A stretch of DNA of 64,000 bases from Rutidosis leptorrhynchoides (GCF_046630445.1 NC_092335.1:630323501-630387500), one strand, 5' to 3'; positions 24,741-39,005 are shown, numbered from the stretch's first letter. A program made the numbers and translations. The notes: generated by a model not told the origin, from the sequence alone.

Positions 24741-24797
24741 ATTTATAAACCATTATTAAACTCCTCAACTCAAATCTTATTAAATTTCTCAACTTAA

Positions 24798-25146
24798 AAA
24801 TGTTAACAATTCAACCGATTATTGTCTCATTTGACGTGTATTACGATAGTAAATTCCGTAATGAAAATAAAGCTTACGATTATACGCGTGCTTCGAAAGC
24901 TTCGTTAAAAGAAATTGACGTTTGCGACCTTGGTTTAAAGGACTTGTTATAATTCTTGAAAGAAATGTACAATTTGAACACATTGATGTACTGTATTTTG
25001 AAGATGATTGTGTTCCAGAATTGTCCGTTACGTACCTTCGTACCGACGAACAATGGTGCGGTATAAAAGAAACCGTCAATTGGCGTACAAATCGAATTTC
25101 TCTTTATTTAGTTTTGGAAGATGAAGAAACTTTTATTGTGTTTTAG
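24798..25146 (+). pseudogene. transposon-associated ORF, frameshifted
   Basis: An ATG at 24798 opens a frame with IQPIIVSFDVYYDSKF and ends at a TAA near 24948; an overlapping frame continues with ILERNVQFEHIDVLYF, YLRTDEQWCGIK and LYLVLEDEE to the stop at 25144-25146. The L...TDEQW and LYLVLED pattern is reminiscent of N-terminal parts of plant Mutator or CACTA proteins, but I cannot name a family. It lies just inside the CACTA end. Confidence 0.4.
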
Positions 25147-25305
25147 TTTAATTATGTCATTTTTTTATATTTTATTGTGTTTTAGTTTAATTATGTTGTT
25201 GTTTTAATATTTCATTGTAATCTCTTTTAAGAAATGAAAAATCGCAGTTATTTTCGATTTTTAACAGAGTTACTTAAATTAAAACTTTTCAACTACGAGC
25301 AACAT

Positions 25306-25612
25306 CATACAAAGTTACTGAATTAAATCACATTACAACGACGAACATTAAATGAAAATGCGGTTAATGTTACTGAAATTAAATCACACTGATAACGACA
25401 AGCATCCGAACTAGCTGGAAAACTTATTAATGAAACACTAGTAACGACGAGGTGGATATCATACAAAGTTACTGAATTAAACACACATTTCAACGACGAA
25501 CATAAAATGAAGATCATACAAACTTACTGAAATTAAATAACACTAATAACAACAAGCATATGAAGTAGTTGAAAAACTTATTAATAAAAGACTACTAATG
25601 ACGACGAGGATG
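25306..25612. repeat. two tandem units of about 154 bp
   Basis: Copies start CATACAAAGTTACTGAATTA at 25306 and 25460 and share CAACGACGAACAT, GAAAAACTTATTAAT and ACGACGAGG blocks. Within each unit TTACTGAAATTAAAT recurs as a half-repeat. Probably part of the CACTA-like element. Confidence 0.8.
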
Positions 25613-25794
25613 ACTACTAATGCTAATCTTGTCTATTTATTTCCATCCCAATTTGTACAATGAATAACATGGCTATTTAAGGAATGCTATCAACTACATC
25701 TCCAATATATTTTGGGAGAGAGATTACAAGGATATGCACTATCCTAATATAACACAAAGGTATTATGTACATTTACCCAAGTCAATAATGTCTA

Positions 25795-26352
25795 TCCATA
25801 GTTTCTATTAAAATTCTAAAATGATGATATCATTATTAGGCTAATTTCTTTGTTAAGAAAAAATTAAAAATAAAAAGAAAAAAAATCTAAGCTTGGTGGG
25901 TGATGTCATTAATTTAAATAATTTTAAATTAAAATTAAATTTTATTAAATAATTATTATTATTAAATCTTATTAATTAATTATTATCATTAAATCTTATT
26001 AATAATTATTTTAATTATTAATTAAATAATTTTGAATTATTTTAATTAATTATTTTGAATTGAGTACGAGAAGGTATAAAAGCTAGGCAGAAGGAAACAA
26101 ATTCTAGATTTATATTTTAATTTACACTTTAAATGACAATCAATATTATCCCTTATGATTGGATGTGGATTGTTTAATATCATTTTAGGTGTTTGATGAA
26201 ATGTTCAGCTGACAAGTTTCTTAGTCGGACTCTGTAGTTCCACGGGTCATTAAACTAAATAACTTTAGCATTTACGTTCACTTAATACCTAAAACATATC
26301 ATTAAACTGTTTCGTTTAAACAAACCCGTGATTCCTAAGGTCATTTCACTAG
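25795..26352 (+). mobile_element. non-autonomous Helitron copy B
   Basis: TCCATAGTTTCTATTAAAA start at 25795 after A; 3' end with a damaged CCCGTGATTCCTAAGG hairpin and CTAG at 26349-26352 before T. 558 bp, no coding. It lacks most of the internal 50-bp units present in copies A, C and D and instead has AT-rich TTAATTAATTATT repeats. Confidence 0.8.
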
Positions 26353-26671
26353 TTAATCATCATTACATGATTTCAGAGTTTCAATTCTAAAGTACTCGAT
26401 CGACATTAAATAAAACGTGCATCATACTCTTTGCTTTCGTCTCTTAACTTAGTTTGGAAATTTAAGATATCTTGAAATATGGAGTATCAAATTTTATTTG
26501 TCGTGGTCACTTTGCATGGATCGTATACTGGTAACCTATGAAGCAAGAAATCGTTAGAGAAACATCAATTGTTAAAGTTTGTAAAGAATCACAATGCACG
26601 TACCAAATTTTTATAAGAAAATACAAGAGGAAAAAATAAATGAAATTAGAGGATACAAATAATAGGAAAAA
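26353..26671. other. spacer between two head-to-head Helitrons
   Basis: About 320 bp, no gene recognised. It lies between the 3' ends of Helitron copies B (plus) and C (minus). Confidence 0.4.
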
Positions 26672-27510
26672 CTAGTGAAATGACCGTGAAATCACGGGTT
26701 TGTTTAAACGGAACAGTTTAATGATATGTTTTAGGTATTAAGTGAATGTAAATGCTAACGTCATTTAGTTTAATGACCCGTGGAATCACAGATTCTGACT
26801 TAGAAACTTGGTCAGAATACATTTATTCTCCCACCACTTTGTTCCAATTTTCATCACAATTATTATTTTTTGTCATAAAAGCTACATTACAATATTTTAT
26901 TGAGACATGTATTTCGCATACATATGTAATGTAATTAATCCCATAAAGATGACCCAGTTTTGAATAATAATAATAAAGTTTGCTCTAAAATTGAATATTT
27001 ATATTTATAATAATAATTATTAGTAATAACAAATATCTCTTTAATTTTATTTTTTTTAAAACTAAAATACAATTATTATATAAAGGTTGTACAGAATGCT
27101 TCAAAGTTTATACATGTGTTCATGGGGTGTTTTATCATAAATCATAAAGTTGTATACTAGTATAATGTTTCAAATATTGTACATATGATCATGAGTGTGT
27201 TTTACCATAAAGTTGTACATATTGTTTGAAATATTTTACATATGGTCATGAGGGTATTTTATCATAAAGTTGTATATAATGCTTCATATATTATACAATT
27301 AACATGTTAATAATTTTATTTAAAATAGTTAATTATTTTCATGACATCATCAAGTTAGTTACTATAAATACAATTTTTTTAATTATAAAATATTTAGGAT
27401 TAATGACATCATTTAAGTGACCTAGATTTTTTTTTTTTTGATTTTTTCTTAACAAATGAATTAACCTAATAATAACATCATAATTTTAGCATTTTAATAG
27501 AAACTATTGA
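26672..27510 (-). mobile_element. non-autonomous Helitron copy C
   Basis: Minus-strand 5' end TCAATAGTTTCTATTAAAA at 27510; 3' hairpin ACCCGTGATTTCACGG and CTAG at 26675-26672, then T. Insertion lies between A and T. The interior has four imperfect units of about 50 bp with GTACATATGGTCATGAGGG and CATAAAGTTGTA, matching copy A in inverted orientation. 839 bp; no transposase. Confidence 0.85.
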
Positions 27511-27729
27511 TATTTTTCTAATATTTTTCACCCTCGAATTTGAAGGAAATGAAAAGAAAAAAAAAAGAAAAGCAAATTACAAGTTTTGTTTTTCTGAGTA
27601 GCAGATAAACAAAATAAAATGTCATTGTGTAACAAGTTCATTATTGCTTCATTTAGATTTTTCTCAAAATTGAAATAAAGTTGAAGAGAATAAATAGTCC
27701 AATTATCTTTATATATGCTCATTTTATTT
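27511..27729. other. spacer, nothing recognised
   Basis: AT-rich DNA with an A-rich purine run near 27548-27575. No gene. Confidence 0.25.
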
Positions 27730-27960
27730 TGACAAAATTGCGCGAATGGTCCATCAACTTTGTAACAAAAAGCACGGTAAACCTTTATCTTTTTTTTTTC
27801 GACGTAGATGACCCTCATCTATCGAACAATTGCACCGATGACCTTCAGGCTAACTTTTGTTAGTTTAACTCCGTTAAATTGACACATGTGATAGTCACGT
27901 GAGGGCAAAATCATCCAGCCTAATTTCCTTCAGTTTTTATAAATAATAACCATACAGTGT
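27730..27960 (+). repeat. dispersed repeat, inverted partner at 57995-58088
   Basis: GACAAAATTGCGCGAATGGT, CAACTTTGTAACAAAAAGCA and GACGTAGATGACCCT match the reverse complement of 58088-57995. The following GACACATGTGATAGTCACGT segment is also typical of dispersed non-coding repeats. No coding. Confidence 0.65.
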
Positions 27961-27987
27961 TCAATTGACCAATTGGGCGCCTTTCAA

Positions 27988-28916
<929 letters not shown>

Positions 28917-29905
28917 TGAAAGGACCCGTTCATATACATTATAAATGATTCACAATAGTTGATTACATCGCGAGGTACTTGACCTCTATATGATACATTT
29001 TACAAATATTGCATTCGTTTTTAAAAGACAAACTTTCATCACATCGAAAGTTGACAGCATGCATATCATTTCATAATATATCCAACTATAACTGACTTAA
29101 TAATATTCTTGATGAACTCAACGACTCGAATGCAACGTCTTTTGAAATATGTCATGAATGACTCCAAGTAATATCCTTAAAATGAGCTAATGTACAGCGG
29201 AAGATTTCTTTCATACCTGAGAATAAACATGCTTTAAAGTGTCAACCAAAAGGTTGGTGAGTTCATTAGTTTATCAAAAACAATCATTTCCAATAATATA
29301 ATAGACCACAAGATACTCATATTTTGAAAACAATCTGTGCAGGTATGCTCTCTGCTGGAAAATCATTCATATGATATATAAACACCTGGTAATCAAACTT
29401 AACAAGATGCATATAGAATATCCCCCGCATACCGGTATTCCGCACAGTCATGCAAAAACATACAAACAGGCCACTCTTTTAAATATGATGGTTGTGTACA
29501 CCTCACAAACAGATCATATCTTTTAAAGCTGGCGGTTGTATACCTATTTCGAAGTACTAAAGCAGTTCAAATTCTCTGACTGGGGCTTGAGAGTGCCCAC
29601 AGATCTATCTTTAGAATTCGCGTCAATTAGGAGCTCGGTTTCCTAATTCTTAGATTACCAGACTATAAAGGAGTGATATCCGGTGTACTCGTAACTCAAT
29701 CGTAGAATGTTTTTAAGTACTTGTGTCTATTTCGTAAAACAGTTATAAAACAGCGCATGTATTCTCAGTCCCAAAATATATATATTGCAAAAACATTTAA
29801 AAAGGGAGTAATGAAACTCATGGTACAATATTTTGTAGTAAAAATATTCATACGGCGATACTGAACAATGCAGGGTTGACCTCGAATTTCACGAACCTAT
29901 ATCAG

Positions 29906-30002
<97 letters not shown>

Positions 30003-32078
30003 CGTATATTTAACATGTAATAATAATCTAACCAATTTATATATTAATTATATAACTCATTATTTATTATAATATATTTTTTATTTTCAAATGTTATATA
30101 TCTATATAAGTTACTTTTATATTACAATAGTAAACTAGATAGTTTTATGATATATGTAATAATTATATTTTTATATAAATATCTTCTATTTGTTAAAATA
30201 ATAGTTATAATAATACTAAAATAATGATAATAATACTAATAATGATAAAAATAATAATACTTTACAATAATAATCATAATAATAATGGTAATATTAATAA
30301 TAACAATAATAATGAAAGTAATGATATTATGATCATCCTTTTCCTATTTGTATTATATCTACATCATAATCATAATTATAACCATATTCTTATATTATCA
30401 TAACCACAATTTTAATGACATATTCATGAGCATATTATACTTTCATTTTATCAATACCCATATCTTAGTATCTCGATATCTAGATCATAATCAAAATCAC
30501 AATCTTTTAGAGTATTATTATCATGTAAGTGTTTAGGTTTGTAAATTTATTATAACCATAAATTACTTCATTTTTTTCATAGTATAAATAGCATATTTTA
30601 ACTCTTAAAGTTTATGTATATACCTCATCATCTCATGTCATCCTTTATCATCATCAAGTGATCAATATTCTTATTTCATCATCCTCATAAACTAACATAT
30701 GATTATCTTCATACCATGATCATCATTATCAATAACTCTTCATCATCATCCTTTCCATCTTTTAAACATCATCGTAGTTTGTTTGGTTATTTAAATAGAA
30801 AACGTAATATGGCAGCAGTCCAACAGCAAAGCATAAACAGGCTCTCGGCCTAAAATAGAAATAGCCTTCGGCCCAACATAGCTTAATAACTATCCAGTCT
30901 AAATTGTTCATTCGGCCCAAAGAAGAAAAAAAAAGAAAAGGAAACACAGGCCCAACAAAGAGCCCGTTGTCCTCTTTAACTAGTTCGGTTCCTAGGTTAC
31001 CAGCTCACTTCATTCCTCCCCACATCAGATCTAGAATGGCAGGAGATACGCAGAGAAGAAAAAAAATGGTATCCTCATCGCACCATCACTCATCAATCAT
31101 CATCATTGTTAATAGATTAATTGAGCAGTAATCATCTATAATTATCAGGTCATCAATTCATCATCGTTCTTGTTCAAATTCATCATCCGTCTACTTCTTT
31201 CTCGTTAATCATCTTCCTTCATCAATCGATTAAGAAATGGGTTCATTAATTGGTGAAACAGGTAATTGATTCATTGATTTCCTTTTTTTTTTTTATATTC
31301 TTCGTCCCTCTATATATATATATATATGTTCTGTATTTTTAAATTGATTGAACACCACAGTAATGAATGAAAATAGAACGGCTATTTAGTGGTAGAGGTT
31401 ACAGGTCGATTAGTAACAATACCTGATAGCAAAGGTTTATGATGGTGGTGTTTCATGGTGATAGGTAGAAACAGAAGGAAGTAGTAGCAGTGACAATAAA
31501 CAGCAACAATTTACTCATCATCATTCGTTGTTGTAACAGGAAACAAGAGAACATCAGAATCGTACATCAATCTTGTTCGAGCTGCACAACTAAAAGGTGT
31601 TCGGGTTTGAGCTATTTGGAACAGAATCAATAATAGTTGCAGGTGCATAAATAGTTAAATACTTATTATGTAACTTAAATTGTTACAGGTAGTTTGTGGT
31701 GGTGTTGATTTCATCGTATAACAGATGTAGAAATCGAAATCAAATTGCAGCTATTGAAACAATTGGGTTTGATGATGGTGATCGGTGGAAGGTGATTTGG
31801 GTGTTTGGTGATGAAAGGTGGATTTTCTATTATGCAGTGTATGTGTGCATAAAGTATAGGATAAAGAGGATGATTGGTGATGGAATAAGGACACTAATAT
31901 AAATCAAGTCCGTGAATCATGTAGTCGTTCAATCATATATTTGTAAAGAGTATTAGCTTTATTAATAGTTGTTGATGTTACAAGTGATGTGAGTGTGCTT
32001 GTGGCATTTTGTATTTGGTTAATGGATAAGCGATAAGTGAAGATCCCTTTATATAACTTTATTATTGAAATTGTGATT

Positions 32079-32169
<91 letters not shown>

Positions 32170-32477
32170 CAATAGATGGTGTTGTTGTGTGTTAACCGGA
32201 CAAAGATAGAACCATTAATTAGAAGTAGTAAAAAGAATTTACCAAGTGGGTTTTTAATTCAATTTCAATTGCAGGATATGATATATAGAACGAATTATGA
32301 TTGGAAAGTGACTTGTAACAAATTAGAGACACAAACAAAAATTATGTACAGATGATGGATACGTGAAACAAACTTTGATTCTAGTTCCATATGTATAATT
32401 TTATATAAATAATATTAATAATTACTAATTATATTAATAATAATCAAAATACTACTACTAATAATAATAATAATAAT

Positions 32478-32545
<68 letters not shown>

Positions 32546-32973
32546 GAGTAATAATAATAATATGATGATATTAATAATTAGAATAATAAGGATCTTAATA
32601 TTCTTAATAATGATAATAATATTATTAATGATACTAATAATGATATTAGTTATAACAATATTAATATTATTAAGGATAATAATAATAACAATATTAATAA
32701 TGACAATATTATAACAACTTATACATATCAAATTTTTATATACATATTTTATATTAGAAGTAATAATATTACTAATACAACTATTAATATTAACAATAAT
32801 AATTATAATGAAAGTAATGATAATAATATTAATATATCAATTTTTATTCAAACTTGTAATTTAATATAATACTATATTATTATTTATGTAATATTATATT
32901 ATATAATGACATTTACTGAATAGTTAATATTTATATATTTTATATGTATTTATTAGAAATCATATATAGACTC

Positions 32974-33011
<38 letters not shown>

Positions 33012-33087
33012 TAATTTATTTATTTATTATTATTACATATTTAATTCCTAATGATTCAATAACATTTTTATTATTTCCAATACTTAC

Positions 33088-33163
<76 letters not shown>

Positions 33164-33334
33164 TTATTTATTTATTTTCAAACAATTGTTCATGAATCGT
33201 CAGGAGTAGTTAGAGGTTAACTGAATCCATGTAAAAAGTTCAAGAATTTTGAGTCTCGGTTTGTAGATTTTGCTTATCGTGTCGAAATTACAATTTTAAG
33301 TTTAAATTTGGTCGGAAATTTCCGGGTCGTCACA
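28917..33334 (-). repeat. left (3') LTR of the LARD-like element
   Basis: Collinear with 40610-42418 plus 55516-57994. Contains (TA)n arrays at about 29908-29996, 32077-32168, 32976-33008 and 33093-33158, and (AAT)n at 32458-32545; open frames over these are artefacts. Short frames shared with the other LTR (e.g. 30348-30536 and 41947-42138) are conserved only because the LTRs are copies. Confidence 0.9.
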
Positions 33335-33349
33335 GTACCTACCCGTTAA
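33335..33349 (-). promoter_or_regulatory. polypurine tract of the LARD-like element
   Basis: Minus strand TTAACGGGTAGGTAC directly before the 3' LTR start (33334). Same position and sequence as in the nested chromovirus (45670-45684). Expected to prime plus-strand DNA synthesis. Confidence 0.7.
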
Positions 33350-33774
33350 AGAAATTTCGTCCCGAAATTTGATTGGGATCGACATGACTGACAATAAGTA
33401 TATTTTTATGACGCATACGAGCTGATAATTAGAGTTTTATCATCCTTGAGTAATATGGATAAAACAATTCGATTATTTGAAGCGTATAAGTGAAGTTATC
33501 ACTAAAGATTGAAATGAAGAAATAGAGATGCGTCTTAACTTTTGACGTAGTCTCAGTTGAATTCCGGAATCCAAGGGATTTAAAGAAAATCTTCGAAATC
33601 TAAAAGATTTGATTCTTCGATGAATAAGGAAATTAAGATCTCTATAATTAAATACGGTGATCTGCCCTAATTGCCCTGTCGTATATTTTTACTATAAATT
33701 AACTTCATCCGTTCCATTACTTTCACCATTCCTATACTTTCTTTCTTAGTTCATACATCCAAGAGAGTGTGAAA

Positions 33775-33948
33775 ATGCTTAATCCCGTTCTAATCCTTGA
33801 TATTTTTCTAATTACCACTTCTGTCATCGTTCTTTTCAATCTTCCACCAGAAAAATCTGTTTACTTCTACTATTACCTTGGGGTGATACTATTCTTAATT
33901 ATACCGTGTCTTTATATTGCTATTCGTATTAATATCCACGGTTTGTAA
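33775..33948 (+). CDS. small antisense ORF with two hydrophobic segments, unproved
   Basis: 57 codons on the plus strand, antisense to the LARD. Residues about 3-21 (PVLILDIFLITTSVIVLFN) and 30-50 (YFYYYLGVILFLIIPCLYIA) are hydrophobic, like two membrane spans joined by a short polar loop. A TATA-like ACTATAAATTAAC lies about 85 bp upstream. Antisense ORFs near the 3' LTR are known from several plant Ty3/gypsy lineages. Caution: T-rich DNA often gives hydrophobic frames by chance. Confidence 0.35.
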   Translation: MLNPVLILDIFLITTSVIVLFNLPPEKSVYFYYYLGVILFLIIPCLYIAIRINIHGL

Positions 33949-34127
33949 CCTCCGTGTTGTTATTGGGTTTTATATTTTCTCTTATATTTTGGAACTCTTT
34001 ACCTTTTTATTCTCCTCTCGACCTCTAGTAAAGCGTGTAATGGTCCAAAATGCTTAAGTATGAAGTTTCGAATGAACTTAATGTTCTAAACAATAAAGGA
34101 CGTAATAGCACGATTTGATTTGTCAAA

Positions 34128-37100
34128 TGAAATGTCCCGTTCTTATTGATTAAAAACGTTCCATATTAATTGATTTCGTTGCGAGGTTTTGACCTCTATA
34201 TGAGACGTTTTTCAAAGACTGCATTCATTTTTAAACAAACCATAACCTTTATTTCATCAATAAAGGTTTAAAAAGCTTTACGTAGATTATCAAATAATGA
34301 TAATCTAAAATATCCTGTTTACACCCGACCATTACATAATGGTTTACAATACAAATATGTTACAACAAAATAAGTTTCTTGAATGCAGTTTTTACACAAT
34401 ATCATACAAGCATGGACTCCAAATCTTGTCCTTATTTAAGTATGCGACAGCGGAAGCTCTTAATAATCACCTGAGAATAAACATGCTTAAAACGTCAACA
34501 AAAATGTTGGTGAGTTATAGGTTTAACCTATATATATCAAATCGTAACAATAGACCACAAGATTTCATATTTCAATACACATCCCATACATAGAGATAAA
34601 AATCATTCATATGGTGAACACCTGGTAACCGACAATAACAAGATGCATATATAAGAATATCCCCATCATTCCGGGACACCCTTCGGATATGATATAAATT
34701 TCGAAGTACTAAAGCATCCGGTACTTTGGATGGGGTTTGTTAGGCCCAATAGATCTATCTTTAGGATTCGCGTCAATTAGGGTGTCTGTTCCCTAATTCT
34801 TAGATTACCAGACTTAATAAAAAGGGGCATATTCGATTTCGATAATTCAACCATAGAATGTAGTTTCACGTACTTGTGTCTATTTTGTAAATCATTTATA
34901 AAACCTGCATGTATTCTCATCCCAAAAATATTAGATTTTAAAAGTGGGACTATAACTCACTTTCACAGATTTTTACTTCGTCGGGAAGTAAGACTTGGCC
35001 ACTGGTTGATTCACGAACCTATAACAATATATACATATATATCAAAGTATGTTCAAAATATATTTACAACACTTTTAATATATTTTGATGTTTTAAGTTT
35101 ATTAAGTCAGCTGTCCTCGTTAGTAACCTACAACTAGTTGTCCACAGTTAGATGTACAGAAATAAATCGATAAATATTATCTTGAATCAATCCACGACCC
35201 AGTGTATACGTATCTCAGTATTGATCACAACTCAAACTATATATATTTTGGAATCAACCTCAACCCTGTATAGCTAACTCCAACATTCACATATAGAGTG
35301 TCTATGGTTGTTCCGAAATATATATAGATGTGTCGACATGATAGGTCGAAACATTGTATACGTGTCTATGGTATCTCAAGATTACATAATATATAATACA
35401 AGTTGATTAAGTTATGGTTGGAATAGATTTGTTACCAATTTTCACGTAGCTAAAATGAGAAAAATTATCCAATCTTGTTTTACCCATAACTTCTTCATTT
35501 TAAATCCGTTTTGAGTGAATCAAATTGCTATGGTTTCATATTGAACTCTATTTTATGAATCTAAACAAAAAAAGTATAGGTTTCTAGTCGGAAAAATAAG
35601 TTACAAGTCATTTTTGTAAAGGTAGTCATTTCAGTCGAAAGAACGACGTCTAGATGACCATTTTAGAAAACATACTTCCACTTTGAGTTTAACCATAATT
35701 TTTGGATATAGTTTCATGTTCATAATAAAAATCATTTTCTCAGAATAACAACTTTTAAATCAAAGTTTATCATAGTTTTTAATTAACTAACCCAAAACAG
35801 CCCGCGGTGTTACTACGACGGCGTAAATCCGGTTTTACGGTGTTTTTCGTGTTTCCAGGTTTTAAATCATTAAGTTAGCATATCATATAGATATAGAACA
35901 TGTTTTTAGTTGATTTTAAAAGTCAAGTTAGAAGGATTAACTTTTGTTTGCGAACAAGTTTAGAATTAACTAAACTATATTCTAGTGATTACAAGTTTAA
36001 ACCTTCGAATAAGATAGCTTTATATGTATGAATCGAATGATGTTATGAACATCATTACTACCTTAAGTTCCTTGGATGAACCTACTGGAAAAGAGAAAAA
36101 TGGATCTAGCTTCAATGGATCCTTGGATGGCTCAAAGTTCTTGAAGCAAAATCATGACACGAAAACAAGTTCAAGTAAGATCATCACTTGAAATAAGATT
36201 GTTATAGTTATAGAAATTGAACCAAAGTTTGAATATGATTATTACCTTGTATTAGAATGATAACCTACTGTAAGAAACAAAGATTTCTTGAGGTTGGATG
36301 ATCACCTTACAAGATTGGAAGTGAGCTAGCAACCTTGAAAGTATTCTTGATTTTATGAAACTAGAACTTTTGGAATTTATGAAGAACACTTAGAACTTGA
36401 AGATAGAACTTGAGAGAGTTCAATTAGATGAAGAAAATTGAAGAATGAAAGTGTTTGTAGGTGTTTTTGGTCGTTGGTGTATGGATTAGATATAAAGGAT
36501 ATGTAATTTTGTTTTCATGTAAATAAGTCATGAATGATTACTCATATTTTTGTAATCTTATGAGATATTTCATGCTAGTTGCCAAATGATGGTTCCCACA
36601 TGTGTTAGGTGACTCACATGGGCTGCTAAGAGCTGATCATTGGAGTGTATATACCAATAGTACATACATCTAAAAGCTGTGTATTGTACGAGTACGAATA
36701 CGGGTGCATACGAGTAGAATTGTTGATGAAACTGAACGAGAATGTAATTGTAAGCATTTTTGTTAAGTAGAAGTATTTTGATAAGTGTATTGAAGTCTTT
36801 CAAAAGTGTATAAATACATATTAAAACACTACATGTATATACATTTTAACTGAGTCGTTAAGTCATCGTTAGTAGTTACATGTAAGTGTTGTTTTGAAAC
36901 CTTTAGGTTAACGATCTTGTTAAATGTTGTTAACCCAATGTTTATAATAACAAAAGAGATTTTAAATTATTATATTATCATGTTATTATGATGTACGAAT
37001 ATCTCTTAATATGATATATATACATTAAATGTCGTTACAACGATAAACGTTACATATATGTCTCGTTTCAAAATCATTAAGTTAGTAGTCTTGTTTTTAC

Positions 37101-37379
37101 ATATGTAGTTCATTGTTAATATAATTAATGATATGTTTACTTATCATAATATCATGTTAACTATATATATAACCATATATATGTCATCATATAGTTTTTT
37201 TACAAGTTTTAACGTTCGTGAATCACCGGTCAACTTGGGTGGTCAATTGTCTATATGAAACCTATTTCAATTAATCAAGTCTTAACAAGTTTGATTGCTT
37301 AACATGTTGGAAACATTTAATCATGTAAACATCAATCTCAATTAATATATATAAACATGGAAAAGTTCGGGTCACTACA
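34128..37379 (-). mobile_element. solo LTR of the F-box chromovirus family
   Basis: 3252 bp, TGAAATGTCCCG to GGGTCACTACA, nearly identical to 42419-45669 and 52260-55510, flanked by exact TCAAA duplications (34123-34127 and 37380-37384). It lies in the interior of the LARD. Internal sequence and the second LTR were lost by LTR-LTR recombination. Confidence 0.95.
36489..36498 (-). promoter_or_regulatory. TATA candidate of the solo LTR
   Basis: Minus strand CTTTATATCTAATCC, followed downstream by an ACC/CAA-rich leader-like segment. Equivalent sites are at about 44781-44790 and 54621-54630 in the two LTRs of the full element. Confidence 0.4.
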
Positions 37380-37384
37380 TCAAA

Positions 37385-38744
37385 TTACCTGAATCACTGA
37401 GAATATAACTATCAAGAATATACTTTCTTGATATGTTCAGAAGTTAAGCAGAATGAAAGAGTTATGTAACATGGCACATGATGCTGTTATGATATGTGAA
37501 TCATCATGTCCCATTAGAAACTCAGCATGACTTACTGTAATATAATCACGTTGATCAAGTGTCATTATATTATACTAACTCATACTTCAGTTCCCAACAC
37601 TACTTCAATAACATTCATATTTTATGATGTAACACAGATAACGCGAAGAGATGAATAATTTTGGACAAGAATATTTATGAAAATATCCTTAGAAATATCG
37701 AAGATATTTATGATGATATTTTGGAATCTCTAAGATTGAAGGTTGATAAAGAAAGATTTTTCCACAAGATTTAACATGAGTATGGAGCAAGATATTTTTT
37801 AAAGATTTCATCGGATACAGAATCATCTGGATTCTTTGAATATACGGTTTGGTTCTTGTATTTGTCCTCGGTCTCCTTCATGATTTGCTCAATCTGTTTT
37901 TCAGTTCCAACTTTTCTGAGCTTTGCCAACATACTATTCTTTATCATTAAACTTCTGATGATTGAAGTTGTTTACATTTTTTTTTTACAGTTTCTGCTAC
38001 TTCATTCAGCTATTTACAAAATTTGGAGTATTGTTTCATAGACTGAGTGATTTTTAGGGTTTTAAAATGGAAGATCATAATTATAAGAGATAAATGTTAT
38101 ATGTATACTTATAATTGTTGATGTAGACATGCTGCGAGATTTCAAAATACTGATTGCTAATCCCAGATAATTGATGTGGTAATTCTCGTTATAAGATGTG
38201 GATGAATATATGAATAGGTTTTAACGAACAAATATAATGGTTCTTTAGAGAGACTTAAGCCAATGAGTAATGAAATTGCTGTTAAGTTTACTGCTAATGT
38301 GATGGAATATAAACGGTTCTCCGGTAACGATGATGAAGAGCAAACTTATATGTCGAAATTATAATAAGGCTTATTCAAATGAAAGTCGAAGTTGATTTGC
38401 TGGAGCTGTGGCTACTTTTGAAAGGGATTGCATGGTTATTTTGGGTAATAATAACACTAAAGGGAGTAGCACATCTACGTGTTAAACGTTTACTCAGGTT
38501 CCAAGAGTTTTTCAGGTGCATAACTATATGCATCAATCTTTTCTTTCATAGATGAAGTGCGGTTGGTTCATCCTCTCGATTGAGGTGTTTTCAAGATTCA
38601 TGAAAGGTTTGAAAGCAGATTGTAATCGTCAAGATACGAATGAGGTTTAAAATGAAATTAAGTGGCAAACTTGAAGAATTATTTAGTTTCATATGTTATA
38701 ATCAATATTTTAATTCATTTTAATTGTTCAATATGGCAGTCCAC
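37385..38744. other. LARD interior, degenerate
   Basis: No gag-pol similarity. A 53-codon minus frame lies at 37771-37932 and a 33-codon plus frame at 38263-38364; the rest shows nothing I recognise. Confidence 0.35.
37771..37932 (-). CDS. short charged ORF in the LARD interior, doubtful
   Basis: 53 codons, ATG at 37932, Lys/Glu-rich (TEKQIEQIMKETEDKYKNQ), likely helical, ending at a TAA. It is in the sense direction of the LARD, as is the 177-codon ORF. It may be a leftover of an older coding region. The overlapping plus-strand hydrophobic frame is taken as its shadow. Confidence 0.25.
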   Translation of the reverse strand: MLAKLRKVGTEKQIEQIMKETEDKYKNQTVYSKNPDDSVSDEIFKKYLAPYSC

Positions 38745-39005
38745 AGTTAGCAGTCCACAATTAGTAATAATAATTCATATATAGTTTAATATATATAATA
38801 CTCGAATTAATTAATACGTATCGTGACCCATTGTATACATGTCTCAGACTCGATCACAACTCAAAGTATATATATTATTATAGAATCAACCTCAACCCTG
38901 TATAGCTAACTCGATCATTACCGCATATAGAGTGTCTATGGTTATTCTAAATAATATATATAGATGACTCCAATATGATATGTCAAAACATTGTATATGT
39001 TTCCC
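38745..39005 (-). repeat. old LTR fragment of the chromovirus family inside the LARD
   Basis: Shares the order GACCCATTGTATACATGTCT, CAACCTCAACCCTGTATAGC and AGAGTGTCTATGGTT with the middle of the 3.25-kb LTRs (compare 35140-35380), but with many more differences than those LTRs show among themselves. It is thus an older relic or shared ancestry. Confidence 0.7.
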
